This document shows positions 35,172 through 46,767 of a DNA stretch of 64,000 bases, in pieces (the first letter of the stretch is position 1; each line of letters opens with the position of its first letter). The DNA lies in the NCBI GenBank assembly GCA_023014335.1, contig JAECYW010000034.1, forward strand, positions 434,001 to 498,000. Direction: 5' to 3'. A program made the position numbers and the translations under genes. This stretch comes from Galerina marginata. Its lineage: Eukaryota; Basidiomycota; Agaricomycetes; Agaricales; Galerinaceae. The notes under the pieces were generated by a model. It was not told where the DNA came from, did no database searches, and saw nothing but the letters and a program-made list of their open reading frames with translations.

Positions 35172-35940
35172 AAGCGTTTATCAGTAATCGACAATTCATC
35201 CCGTCGTCACTTGATTTGTCATTAGCATTTTCCTCTTGAAGACGGGTTTCTGGACAATCAAAGTGTATACCAACCTTGCCTCTTTTCAAAGGCGGTGTTC
35301 CTCGACGTCAACCTCCAACCCTTACGTTTTTTCTCTTTTTTTTTTTGGTCGAGCTGAACGGCGGTTGCCCACGTTATCATTACCAGCTCGAGCTTAAGTG
35401 ACTCTACCAACATTATCGAACTGACAAAGCTTTATATTGTCGGTAGTAGTGTAAAGACTTCACCTCCCGCCTGGTAACACCGCCTCCCTACCTCATTTTC
35501 GTCGACCTTGGACCTACCTCTAGACTTTTCTCTATTCCAAAAGGAGCGTTCGTATAAGCAGAAATCGCACACTTTGTCGCATATTATCCGCATCAATCGA
35601 CCTACCTACCACCGTCACCATTGTGTGGCCCTGCCCAGAGCCTTTAACTGCAAAGCCTTCCACTGTTCGGCAGGAGGACAGTCCGAATTTCAGCTTCAGC
35701 TCCGTATTTGCGTCGAGCAAGGGCATATGGAAAATTCGATGGAGCTGGACAAGGGTTTTAGAGAGCGTGGAGTAGTGTGAAGTAGTAAGACATGGGCGCA
35801 TTGGTGCATTTTGCGAACAGCTTTGATAGTTCTACAAGATTGGGAAGCTGCTGTACATGCGTGAGTCGGCTTTGACCTTGAGTTCAATGTTTTTCATCAA
35901 CCTCAAATGTACCAAACTTCGAAAATAAACGTTTATTGTC
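35172..35940 (+). repeat. Dispersed repeat, inverted relative to 23,009-23,357
   Basis: Conserved outer blocks are 35,172-35,301 and 35,830-35,940. The middle ~530 bp, absent from the 23-kb copy, includes a pyrimidine run at 35,330-35,346 and unrecognised ORFs. Confidence 0.6.
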
Positions 35941-36900
35941 ACCGTTCCACGTCAATCCTAGTACCAACCTCAATGCCCTGATTCTCTCAACCGCCGCTGC
36001 TGCCTGCAATATTTTTGCTTCACCGTTTCTCAAAGCGAGCATCAAATTCAAACAGGATTATGGCCGACACGGCCACGTCCTTTCTTGTTAAATCTTGTTA
36101 AATAGGATTACACCTCTCCATGACGAGACGATTCAACATTTTAGGTTCCTTTGTATCCGGCCTATTGGCCCTATTCATCGAACTAACTAAAGATTGAAGG
36201 GAGGATCAGTCTGGTAAGTTGCCGGCTACGTGCATCTATTACTCATTATCCTTGTCGGCGTTGTCAGCTTCCTCCTGAGCATAGCCCATTGTCATTAACC
36301 TCGAGTTCTCGACCTCGAGAATCTTTCGTACGAATTTTTGGCAACTCTTCAAGCTGACGATGACCGGGCACTGGCTTCTTCTCTCGGCCTTTTCACCTTT
36401 TCAGAGCCCTTCGAAAGCTTCTGGAATAACTATTAACTGACGGTCGGACGCTCACGCGAGACACTTCCTGCCTTTATGCATCAAACAACTCATTTGTTAT
36501 CCCAGTTCTCGAAACTGGCGTGCTGTGGATCGTTCATCAGTTCTTTGGGTGTTCAACGTTCAGCGCTCAGTGCAGACTACCTTGGTAAATCCTCCTCTGA
36601 TCTCTATGTTTAGTTAGTCGTCGTTTGTACCATGGTGCTTAGCCATCGCAAAGAGCTAACTGTTCTCTTGGTGAGCTACGATTATTCTCCTGTGGGTGTA
36701 TATATATTCCAAATTTTACATGTACTTCGTATTTTTCTGCTCTCATGAAGGAAGAATATTTCGAAGATGGGACGGCAAGCTGAAATATAGGTTATTAGGA
36801 GAAAGGAGAAAGGTCAGCTCGCGCTACAAAATGAACGTCGACGTGACAGTTAAGAGGCAAAGAGGAGGAAAAGGCTCCCGAGAAGGGGAAAATTGCTAAT
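35941..36900. other. Intergenic, no supported gene
   Basis: No domain-bearing ORF and no repeat recognised. A CCATGGTGCTTAGCCATCGC word at 36,630 vaguely recalls the start-like words near 30,515 and 32,389. Confidence 0.25.
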
Positions 36901-37099
36901 GGGCACTGGTCGATCGATGCGACATTCACGCACAATTCCATCCACGGCCTTCGGTTTGGAACCCCAATCTTACGAGCGTCAAGCATCCTACTCATCCTCC
37001 GCGCCCTTCTCTTCAGAGTATGAGAGAGGGTTGAAGCTTCCACCTCAATACCGCCCCAACCACCGACGCGGTCGGGAAAGAAAGGAAGAGAAAGGAGGA

Positions 37100-38850
37100 A
37101 GGCAAATGGCGTGTACCCGCTGCAGGCAGGCAGGCAAGGTGAGGGCGAGTTCTGCGAGAGTGGGAAAAGTATGAAGCACTGTTTGAGGGCGAAGTTCAGC
37201 TTGAGGAGAAGCTTAAACCGATATAAACCTGGTCAAGACGATGCACGGGGTTCATCGCATTGAGGTCCCCCAAAGCCACCGAAGCAGTTAGAGAAGGGAA
37301 AGGAAAAGACGACGCGCACACACCGCGGCAGACAGACAGGGTGGGCCTCAGAGATAGCAGGAAAAACGCGATCTCGACGTTGAGCAGGAGCAGGAGCTGT
37401 AGGTTGAGGTTGAAATTGAGTTTGGAATCCAACTTGAAACCGAGTTGAGCTGGTCAAGTTTGACGTGCCGAATTCAACGTACCTGAAGGAAAATCAAAGC
37501 AAAATGGTCATGAGAATTCCACATCCGAAAAACAATGCGACTCTTCACATACCTGTAGAGTCTTAAAAACACCAGCCATACGCTTGAGCTTAAGTCGACC
37601 TTCAAATTAAGCTTCAAATTGAGACGAAATGGACTGGGTTGATCCGCCGACTTCATTGCACCTGAAGAAAAACAAATCGGAAAATATCATGAGAACGTCA
37701 CCAAAAATAAATTATTTGACCGTCCGCATACCAATGCAGTCTTCACCGGGCCAGCAGAGCACGAGCACGAGCACGATCACCACCAGGGGACGCAGTTGGA
37801 GAAAGGAGGAGGTTAGAAGGCGTCTATAAGTTGCAGACTGCAGCTGCAGGCAGGCAGGCCGGGTCGGGGCGGTCGGGGTCTGCGAGAGCGGGAAAAGCGC
37901 GAGTCTAAGGTTAATCTGTAGCCCGCAACTGAACCTGAAGAAAAACAGAACAAATAACATGAGAAATGTAGCAAAAAAACGATGTCCGACGATCCACTTA
38001 CTAATGCAGTCTTCTTCTTGGCCTGGCCTAGGTGGTCCGGCGCGAGCGCGAGCACCTGCTCGGAGGCGGGCGTAAGGGAGGAAGGAGGTTGGGAAAAGAA
38101 CCAAATCACTGGCTCCAGCTGGCACTCGTACTCGCACCCCCACCCGCAGGGGCTGAGCACAAGAAACACAAGGAGCACCAGAAGTTGCAACGCCGGCAAG
38201 CAGGGCGTGAAGTGGTCTTGCGAGTGTGATGGCCTAATTCAGGTGCATCCAGTTCAGCATCCAGAACCCCTGCCTCAAGCCTCAATGCCGACTCGCAGGC
38301 ACACGCAGCTAGGCCGTGGTGAGGGCGGACGAGGGTGACAGCTGGAACGTCAGCAGGAGCACAGGCGGGGACTGGGCGAGGTAACTCGACGAGGAGAGAG
38401 GAGATGCTGGGTGCACCCGCACCTGCACTCGCAGGGGCTGAGCACAAGGAGCGCCATGAGTTCCAGGAGCAGCGCCAGAAGCGCCAGCGCGGGGCAAGCA
38501 TGGCGTGGGGTGACGACTGGAAATAAGCAGGAGCAGCAGCGCGAACGGCGGCAGGGGGTAGGGGCGAGGGGAAGGGCGAGGACCTTGGAAGCGGCACTGG
38601 CGGGTGAAGTACTTTGTACGTCCGGCTCTCCTCCTGCCCCTGCTGTTGCTGCTACTTCCGATCAACGGCGCGGGAGGGTGGGCGAACCCTCTTAATGAAT
38701 CTTGGTCTTTGGCTTTGGATATTCCATGTCGAGTATCGTTGGACGTGTATCGTTGGACATGTATAAAGGAGCAAGAAGGTTTTTGAAAGGAGAGAGAGGG
38801 ACGGGGCAGGCAGTACCGACGGCGCGGCGGGAAGTTGGGGAACACAAGAG
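37100..38850 (-). repeat. Minus-strand segment with three homologous ~70-nt introns and duplicated exonic pieces
   Basis: Read on minus, three intron-like units are alike: 38,001-37,935 (67 nt), 37,731-37,662 (70 nt) and 37,552-37,483 (70 nt). Each starts GTA(A/T)G, has TCTCATGA or a close variant in the middle, and ends TTTTTCTTCAG or TTTTCCTTCAG. Exon-like parts between them give Asn/Lys/Leu-rich (RLNLKLNLKVDLSSS) and Gln/Pro-rich peptides. On +, GCAGGCAGGC..CTGCGAGAG.GGGAAAA occurs at 37,125 and 37,849, and GGGGCTGAGCACAAG at 38,150 and 38,434. This points to tandem duplication of exon-intron units. No domain recognised; coding status unsure. Confidence 0.45.
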
Positions 38851-39159
38851 GTAGAGGGTAGGGACCAGGCAGGGGGAAGGAGAGCTTTGAGCCAAGCTGT
38901 CGTAGGTTAGGGCCATGGGACTGCGTTTTATAAGGCCAGCTGATGGGGTGGAGGGGCGGATGGAACAGACGAATGGATGAAGACGGTAAAAAAGAGGCAG
39001 CTGTTCACAAATAATGCCTTCGTTTGAGTTGGACTGAGTTTGATGTCTGGGGAGGCAGCCGCCACACTCGTTTAGGCTTCTATGCGTTAGGCACTGCATA
39101 CACTGCGAGATTGGAGTCTCGCGGTGAATTTTATGCAATCCTAAAAAGCGGGAAATAGG

Positions 39160-39324
39160 TTACAGCGCTTTCAGAGAAGTGAAGCTTGAGACTAGGATCT
39201 TTTTTGCGCCCCGCCAAATGACGTACGTCACGCCGATAATGACGTAGACAGAAAAGGAAATCGCTGTACGTCGCCACCTCAAAAGAAAATTAGCAAATCT
39301 CAAGCTACTCTGAAAGCGCTGTAA
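39160..39324. mobile_element. 165-bp inverted-repeat (MITE-like) element
   Basis: Perfect 17-bp termini: TTACAGCGCTTTCAGAG at 39,160-39,176 and its complement at 39,308-39,324. AAGCTTGAGA / TCTCAAGCT continues the pairing just inside. It has no coding capacity; a minus ORF spanning it is accidental. The flanks (..ATAGG and GGAGG..) show no convincing target duplication. Confidence 0.65.
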
Positions 39325-40317
39325 GGAGGAAGTCATATAGCTGAAGAACAAAATGAGCACCGATAGGACAAGAGAAAAAGTGACGAACAATGGTTAGTTT
39401 CCGACGCTAGTCAAACTGGCCTTCGACTGCCAGCAGAGATCGAGCCGTTTCATTCTCACCCTCTTTCTTATATGCTTCCTCGTCCTCTTCTTCGTAGCTG
39501 GTAGTTGGAGCAGCACGTCTGCAACCGACCAACTTGAATCAGTCATAGCGGATAAGCGTTGACACGCGCATTCGTCCCGTCTAAAACGTCCTAGATTCCG
39601 TTGGCGCGGGATTATGTAGAAGGCAAGCAAGAAAACATTGAGGTCTGAGCCAAAATCCTGAATGGAGAATGGGCAGCGACGCGATGTGAGTGTCGTGCCT
39701 GATGGTATGCACAGCCACTGATGGCACCGGGTATATCATGCATACCGATTAATAATTGAAACCACTCTGTCGATGTGGTCTGGTAAGTACTAATCGATTG
39801 ATATAGCCGGGTTCTAGTGCACAATCCTGTCCCCTGGTCCTGTATACTACTTCCACCTATCGGTACTTAGACTCTTGGCGATGTTCTCTTGAACGATTCC
39901 ACGCTCTGCTCTGCTTGGTCTCGGCTTACGATACTCCCTCTGATTCCATTACCTCTGTGCACCAATCAAGCACCAATCCAACTTCCCAAAAATCATATTC
40001 TTCGAAAAAAGGCTACTGTGCCTTCAACGATAGCATGACTTTTTTTTAGCGTATGGTTGGTCGTCGTGTTCTCTTCCAGATTGTACCAAATCTGAGCTCC
40101 TCTTTGTCTTATTAACCTCGATAGATGCATCAGCTAAAATGCAATGAAAATGTATTTAACATAACGAAATTTGGTTCATGATAGCTCCGTTTCCGAATTG
40201 AGGCGTCAATCAAGAGAAAGCGGGCATGCACCCTCCAATTGAAGTCTCTGACGACTTGCTGACGGCAGCCAGTGGAAAAAAAATTTGAATTTCTTTTGTT
40301 GTTTTCACGCGATCGAG
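39325..40317. other. Intergenic, no supported gene
   Basis: Short ORFs only; no recognised element. Confidence 0.3.
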
Positions 40318-40650
40318 CCGTTTACTAAACTGCGCGGGAAGTTTACTGAATTTCTGAATATCGTGTGCTGCGGTTGACTTTGTGTTGACTGCCGTTTACT
40401 AAACTGCGTGGGAAGTTTACTGAATTTCTGAATATCGTGTTTTGTGTTGACTGCCGTTTACTAAACTGCGTGGGAAGTTTACTGAATTTCTGAATATCGT
40501 GTTTTGTGTTGACTGCCGTTTACTAAACTGCGTGGGAAGTTTACTGAATTTCTGAATATCGTGTTTTGTGTTGACTGCCGTTTACTAAACTGCGTGGGAA
40601 GTTTACTGAATTTCTGAATATCGTGTGCTGCGGTTGACTTTGTGTTGACT
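40318..40650 (+). repeat. 62-bp minisatellite, five copies, in the JmjC gene promoter
   Basis: Copies begin CCGTTTACTAAACTGCG at 40,318, 40,392, 40,454, 40,516 and 40,578. Each holds GGGAAGTTTACTGAATTTCT and GAATATCGTG. The first and last copies carry a longer 3' version (GTGCTGCGGTTGACTTTGTG); the middle three are 62 bp and essentially identical. The first copy has GCGCGG where the others have GCGTGG. The array ends about 24 bp before the ATG at 40,674, so it must lie in the promoter or 5' leader. Confidence 0.95.
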
Positions 40651-40673
40651 TCCGAACATTAGCCCGCTTCATT

Positions 40674-42385
40674 ATGGCCTCGTTTGAACCTCGAAGTACG
40701 TGCTCAATGTCTTTTTTGAATCTTTCTCACTTCAAATATTTTCAGATGCACTTCATCACAGAGAAAAGAAGTGTTTTACGCAGGACGGTCAGAAGTTCCA
40801 ATATGACATCTACGATGCGAATGGGCCTCCGCCAATTATTTTTGGACGTGTGGGAGACGTTGCAGAAGACGGAGAACGGGTGTGGTATCGTGAAAATACA
40901 AAATGGGAGGTTGCTTCCAAGGAAGTTGACCACATAGGACGACCAATCCAGAAACACCCTGTTTGTAAAAGTAATCGTAGATTGGATGGAGTGGAGTGGA
41001 AGGCTCAGGCCACATGGAATACGAGGAAGAGAAAGCTTGATGCATTGCATGGTAGTACCTGCTATGCTCTGAGTAATAAAAATGATCTAATTTTTTTTTC
41101 TTTTCATGAAATAGGTGTTTTCCATTTGAATTCGGTAGAACAACCCACAATCCATTCTGAGATCACTTGTCCTGGTTCGAAGTATGGAGAAAATTCCCAT
41201 GTGACAAAGAACTTTGGTAGATTTGTCGTTCAAAATTATCAATTTCACCAGATGCTGAACGTCACCTTAGTGGCTCCTGTGAAACCAGAAAATTCATGGA
41301 TTCTGGAACTATGCACTTTATGGACTTCTCCTCCAATAAGCAGCATCACACCCATCAAATCTATAGGATTCGACATTCTTCAGGTGCTCATTTGCTACCC
41401 TCATATACTTCCAAAATCTCCTTCGGACAATTCTACCCTCCTTCTTCTTGAAAAGCCATCCAAATTTTCCAGCTCACCGACACTTGGCCATGTCATCCGA
41501 GATCTCATCCACCCAGACAACCACAATGTTTTCGATTTCGTGAACCAGTATGGTGATCCAGATGTCGAATATCCTGAGTTCATTCTCAGCATGCTCCGAG
41601 CTGGAGAAGGTCATGCCTGGGATGATAGCCGTCGTCTGTATGGTGCTCTGAATATCAGGGAATCAGACATTGGGATTGGATCTTGTCATCTAAATGCTCT
41701 CCCTTACAGTCAGGAGCAGGAGAGCCTTGTTGACAAAGACGGATGGGCTTCTACTTGGACGCCACCAGGTGCTATATCTCACACGCACATGGACTTCTAT
41801 GGGTCAATGCAATATTTCATCCATTTCTATGGAAAGAAATTGTGGCTTCTCTGGCCTCCGACTCCTCGCAATTTGGAATGGTTTTCATCTCAACACAAAC
41901 AAAGGGCGAATGGAAACCGGGTGCTGGATTGCATACATCACCTGGAAGGGCTACAACTCCACTACGTCGACAATTCTGAGACATTCTTCGTGCTCAAGCC
42001 AAATACTCTTCACGCTTGTATATCCTTCACTAGCAGTGGTCACACTGGTATTCAAGTTTGGAGCCTCGATCATTTTGACGAATCCTGCCGCATGATGGAG
42101 TGGGGAATTCAATGGCTGAAAACGGGATTCTACAGCACCCTGGGGCAGTCACGAGCTGAACTTCTGGAAGAGGCGGATACACTGAAAGAGGAGGTGGACA
42201 CATGGCATATATTGGCAAAACGAAATCCCAAACATCCTTCAACTGTGGGTGTCAAGGAAAAGGTCAAGGGTATTATGCAACGGCTATCTGAAGTTAGAAG
42301 CTTGATCAATGTGCCACCACGAGCACCTAAACCGTCTTGCACCTCGAAAGGCCGTAAGCCACTGCCAAAGGGAAAGTGTAGTTGA
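40674..42385 (+). CDS. JmjC-domain protein, Fe(II)/2-oxoglutarate oxygenase type
   Basis: Start MASFEPR at 40,674. A 50-nt intron (40,696-40,745, GTACG..TTCAG) joins in frame to NALHHREKKCF, giving about 553 aa. A second intron at about 41,052-41,114 (63 nt, in frame whether removed or not) is likely. The JmjC core is clear: WTPPGAISHTHMDFYGSMQY with the HxD at 41,786-41,794, GKKLWLLWPP behind it, and the distal His in LKPNTLHACIS (42,011-42,013). The iron ligands (H, D, H) are therefore all present. The N-terminal half is not recognised. The C-terminus has a Glu/Lys-rich helix and a Lys/Arg/Pro tail that could direct nuclear entry. Family knowledge: JmjC enzymes hydroxylate or demethylate histones or other proteins. 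Substrate here is unknown. No stops interrupt it, and a minisatellite sits just upstream. Confidence 0.85.
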
Positions 42386-42772
42386 TTTCATCTTAGTACA
42401 CAGTTTGTTCCTCAGATGAGATAATTGTTTGGAGGATGTAGGTTAAATAAATATAGTATCCACCTACCGCATTTTAGGCTAGAGTCGTGTGGTAGCTACG
42501 ACATGGTATTAAGAGGTGAGGGAGGAAATCTAACGAATCCAAGTAAGGTAGCGCCGACCCATGACCTTTTTTCTCTGAGTTTTTGATTTGCACAGTGGGT
42601 TGTGAAAGCCTGCGATATTGAGACCGATCGTCATTTGCTGGACGTCATTTTGGAAGTCAATAGTAAGACAAAGACAAGTCGTGTTACTTAGTTGCTAGAA
42701 GATGTGCAGGTGTGGGCCGCTGGATATATTTCCAGGAAATGAAAATGACCGACCTCGTACCACCGCCGAGCG

Positions 42773-42972
42773 GTTTTGCCACAAGCGTGTGGCAAAAGTA
42801 TTGCAGCCCCCGGGCCTTAGGCCGTGCAGCTGGCCTAGCGTGGTGACGAATACTCCACCATTTTTGCACTATTCTTAGTAAAATTGGTTTTACTGGCAAG
42901 AATAAGACCTGCACTCCTGAATTCAAGCGAAATTTGAGTCAAATCAGCATGTTAATACAGAAGGATAACCTC
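42773..42972 (+). repeat. Dispersed repeat, copy of 12,454-12,665
   Basis: Begins with the hairpin TTTTGCCACAAGCGTGTGGC and ends at AGAAGGATAACCTC. See 12,454-12,665 for shared words. No coding capacity. Confidence 0.6.
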
Positions 42973-43224
42973 CTTTAAATCCTGATTGCATCACGAGAGA
43001 TCACGAGTGACAAACTGAATCCATAGAACTTTTGTTTAGAGTGCGATCATTTTTACGATTATGGGACAGTTTATCACTGCCGTACACTCGATGGTAAATG
43101 AGTCACCGCGCACGAATATGAGAATATGACTGACGCGGACTGACGCGATCATGATTGCGGCCCGCGCGCATTTAATACACTCTGACTTCGATGATGGGTG
43201 AGTGCATCAGCAAAACGTCCCAAT

Positions 43225-43300
43225 AGTTTCCGGGTTTTCATCGGTTTCCGCTGGTTTTTGGGTTTCCAAAACCTGGAACCTGGAAACCCGGAAACCTGCC
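43225..43300. repeat. GGTTTCC subterminal array, left end of the Plavaka unit
   Basis: Mixed-orientation words GGTTTCC, GGGTTTTC, GGTTTTTGGG, ACCTGGAACCTGG and GGAAACC are packed into 75 bp. Similar arrays occur at 6,806-6,965, 7,525-7,570 and 49,455-49,606. Confidence 0.65.
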
Positions 43301-43353
43301 AGATAGTTAATTAAGTATCTACTCTACACTAATTTACGGTACAAAATAATTAT

Positions 43354-46300
43354 CTATGTCATAGTAATGAATTCGTGAGCGTGATGGTTAATGAAATGGT
43401 TAAGGAAGAATGAGTTAAAGCTATCTAAGGCGTCGTGGTGACTGAAATCGTCCGGAATTCGAGAAGAGCCATAAATAGGTAGGAGATGCGCCCCTCGGGC
43501 AATGCTATCAATGTCGATGACTTCAACATTGGGCTGTCCTCTCCGATCCCGCTCTAACTGGACAGTCCACATACCTGTGTCACGATCAGGTTCATCATCG
43601 TGCACATACCAATTGATCAGTGCACATGAGTAGGTCTTTCGACGATAGAGGAAGGAAAAGAAAAGAAGGACCCTCCCAACTTCCATTCCCTCCATCCCAC
43701 TCTGTGACTCGTCGAGAACCACAAATACGGTGTCGCGGCGTTCGTGTCCGTGGAAGGAAGGGGTTGACCGGATACGTTCCCGACGCAAGCCACCAGCTCC
43801 ACATAAATCACTGGGAGCGTAGAACGTTGCAATAGCGGAGTGGTAGACCTTGATCTGTCCTTCAAATAAAGGCAAGTCTTCGAGTTCGAGAGGCGCTCTT
43901 TGGTCTGGATGATTCAGCGCAAAGAGAAATCGGCGCATCGCAAACGGAAAGTTGGGCTGGCGGATAAACGTGGCCAGTTTATGCAGATTGCGGGGGTAGC
44001 GAGGTTCTACAAATATATTAGACAGAAACAACATGGTAAAAGATAGAAACATACGAGGCTTTACTGCAAGCTTGATGTCCGACATTGCATCTGTCGAATT
44101 ACCATCCACAGGGCCTCCGTCGTCTTCCTCATCCTCTTCAGCATCGGTGTAGGATGCAGCCTCAACATCCATAACATCTTCCTTGTCGTCCTCAGTCTTC
44201 ATCCGCGCCATGGATGATGACGTCGTCCCGGCCAACATTCCCATCTTATTGAATTTACGTCGAATCGCCTCCATCTTCTCTATTCGGACAATTGTTTGGA
44301 GCATCTAAGTGAGTGCTTTGTATCGACTTGACCGGCGCCATGGCTCTTTCACAGCTTTAATGTGCTTAGACTCAGTGATGGAAGAGCAGAGCCCATTGGG
44401 AGAGCCGAAGAGGAGAATTAGATAGAAATAATGGTCAAGGGCGTGCTGACGTGGTAGTGATATTGCTGATCGAATCCCTGCCTCAATGAAGATATTGCGT
44501 AGCTTGTGGAATTTCTCAACGCAAGATCGAAGATGTTCAAGTGCGGGACCAGTTATCGCGTTGCGGCGAGCTATGTAACATGTGTCCATGAACGTAGCTA
44601 TACATTGAACCATGGCTGATGGTAAATAGCCTGCAATTGCGGCTAGATATACCTGCTATAACTGTGAGTCTCTACGAGCATCTCGTAGTTCGAGTCGGTA
44701 TATACGGACCTTCATCAGTGCTTTTGAATTATCACCTGTCCACTGATTATAGTCCCGACCACCTGGGAATCGGCGAACTGCTGAGATACTGAATTTATGG
44801 TTAGATGCCAACAAAATAATCTGGATTTGAAAGTAGGTACTCACCGATGATCAATATCCTCAATGATCTCCAATGCCACGGCCTTGCCATGAGTTTAATA
44901 TAGGTAATCGCCAACCCAAGTCACTAGGTGATCTTTAAACACACCTTTGATTAGCTGATGCAAAAGGTCAGGTGCGAGCAGTTCATGGATGTCAGCGCGA
45001 GGAAATCCATATGTAAAAGGCTAGCGAGAAATAAACCAAGTCAATATCATTTAAATAAGTAGATATTTGTATGGCAAACCAACGAACCACAATGTCGCTA
45101 CGGATTCCGAAGTCATCCCAAAGAATGCCAGGATCAAAATCCTTGATGAAAACATCCGTTTTTTCATGCGAGCGACGGTGACTTCCTGGGGCATCAAGAT
45201 TGTCGGGCATAGCGTCACATCTAGGAGTACATTAGTTAGATAACTAAGGATAATAGCATATAGATAACTCACTGTGGGCACCAGGTATAGACAATGCAAG
45301 CAAGCCAAACCTATTCCGGATAGTCGGCTATGTAAGGTCCCAGACCAAAGATTGCATGGCGAAAATGTCCATCCGGGCCTGACAACCCGAAAACAATCTC
45401 AAGGCATCGGTGATAGAGCTGACGGCAGAACCGCTGGAATGCGGGGCGCTTTCTTTGTCGTTTACTGGCTGGATTAAGATAAGAATTACGCACAGAATAG
45501 GGCTTCAAAAGTACCTACTTTTAGGTATTGGGAGGAAAGCGATGGGCAAGACACCATTTCCATGTCCACGCCGAGCAGTGTTGGAAATAATTCCAGGTGA
45601 CGTATACACGGGATGGTATTCTTGATGGCCAGTTGCGACAGAGACAGTCGTCTTGTCACTACCACCTATAACTGGTACGAACATGGACCCGTGTGTGGAT
45701 GGATCACATGCAATTTTATCCTGAAATTTGATGGTAAGTACACGACAAGGGTAGGAGTCGCATTGGCACTTACTGATTGCTGAGTGGCCCATTGAGCAGA
45801 CATCAAATTTGAGTACGTGCGATCACCATTAGCGTTGAATTCCTCGTATGGAACGTAGTCGGTTTGGCCATCAAAATCTGATGTCGCTAACTGCTGCTCA
45901 AGGACAAGTAACACATCTCGCGTGTTAAGCTCATATGTTTCTTCCATCCAACGCGGTGGTTTTGGCGGCTTCGGTCCTGCGTAAGAAAATTTGTAGCACC
46001 TCCACGGTGCGTCGCCATCTTGAATTTCGTCAATCGTCCGATAAAGATCATTGGCGTTACGCCAGGGAACACCCTCAGATGCTGCATGCTCTGAGCTGTG
46101 CTTGATGATCGCAGCACGCCAGAGGTTCAAACCTTCCAAAATCTCCGATTTCGATGACTGGAGCCGCACATAATGGTAATAGGCCCAGTCAAAATCAAGA
46201 CGATCTTGAAAGGGAGTCCATGCTTTCTCTGAAGGGTCCGCGGGCTTTGGGGGCGGCATTCGAGGGTCAGATGGCTCCAGAAATGTGCCGTCTGCAGTGC

Positions 46301-46502
46301 ACGGCCGCGCTGACCCGAATGTCAGATGCATCATTGTAAAGTTCATTATATTACATACCATCTAGGAATTGGTGGCGAATACGTTTATATTGACTTGACT
46401 CTTGTGGAGTTGGGATTCCAGAATGTGCGGATTTGGTATGGCGGCTGAGTCCACCACGAGAGCGACATGTCTTTCCACATGTCGGGCAGTCAAATGAATT
46501 CA
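43354..46502 (-). pseudogene. Plavaka-type transposase with two in-frame stops
   Basis: Start chosen at MNSFDCPTCGKTC (46,502), which opens a C2H2 zinc finger (CPTC..HTKSAH). An upstream Met at 46,665 is possible. Then, across several short introns, come typical Plavaka pieces: WTPFQDRLDFDWAYY, PRWMEETYELNTRD, GSDKTTVSVATGHQEYHP (about 45,600-45,665), [94 protein letters not shown] and a C-terminus with GAHLLPIYGSS. Two nonsense codons sit inside conserved stretches: TAA at 44,896-44,898 and TAG at 44,305-44,307 (Gln in relatives as I recall). Plavaka is a fungal DNA transposon group related to EnSpm/CACTA. Decay is light, so loss of function is recent. Only stop-codon readthrough could rescue it. 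Confidence 0.85.
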
Positions 46503-46767
46503 TAAAAGACTTCAGCAGTAAGTTGGCTGGAAGGCGAGTGAAAAGGGAACTTGGACAGAAATTGCGATTTGGTTTCGAAGGAAAACAAACACTGTGATTG
46601 TGACGCAAGAACGTTTCAACTTGGCTCACTTGAGAAAATTCCAGATCATTCCATTGCTTTGACACGTCAGTGCGTCAGCGACTTCACAACTTTGCATCGT
46701 CCCACACGCAAACACCTATCCATTCCGCAAGCTACACTTTACACCCAATTGTCTAGACTTTGACCTC
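46503..46767. promoter_or_regulatory. Shared divergent promoter between transposase and DUF6532-like gene
   Basis: About 265 bp separate the two chosen start codons. No other gene fits here, so the two genes must share this interval for their promoters (inference from layout). The longer transposase ORF would reduce it to about 100 bp. Confidence 0.4.

Noticed and set aside
39160..39390. 76-codon minus ORF with two hydrophobic stretches
   Set aside because: It spans the whole 165-bp inverted-repeat element, whose arms create the apparent protein.
40318..40650. Regular repeats that might suggest a CRISPR-like array
   Set aside because: The units are contiguous 62-bp copies without unique spacers, so it is a minisatellite, in a eukaryotic genome.
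43190..43197. GATGATGG as a firm target-site duplication of the Plavaka unit
   Set aside because: The word is low-complexity and not exactly abutting symmetrical termini; kept only as a hint.
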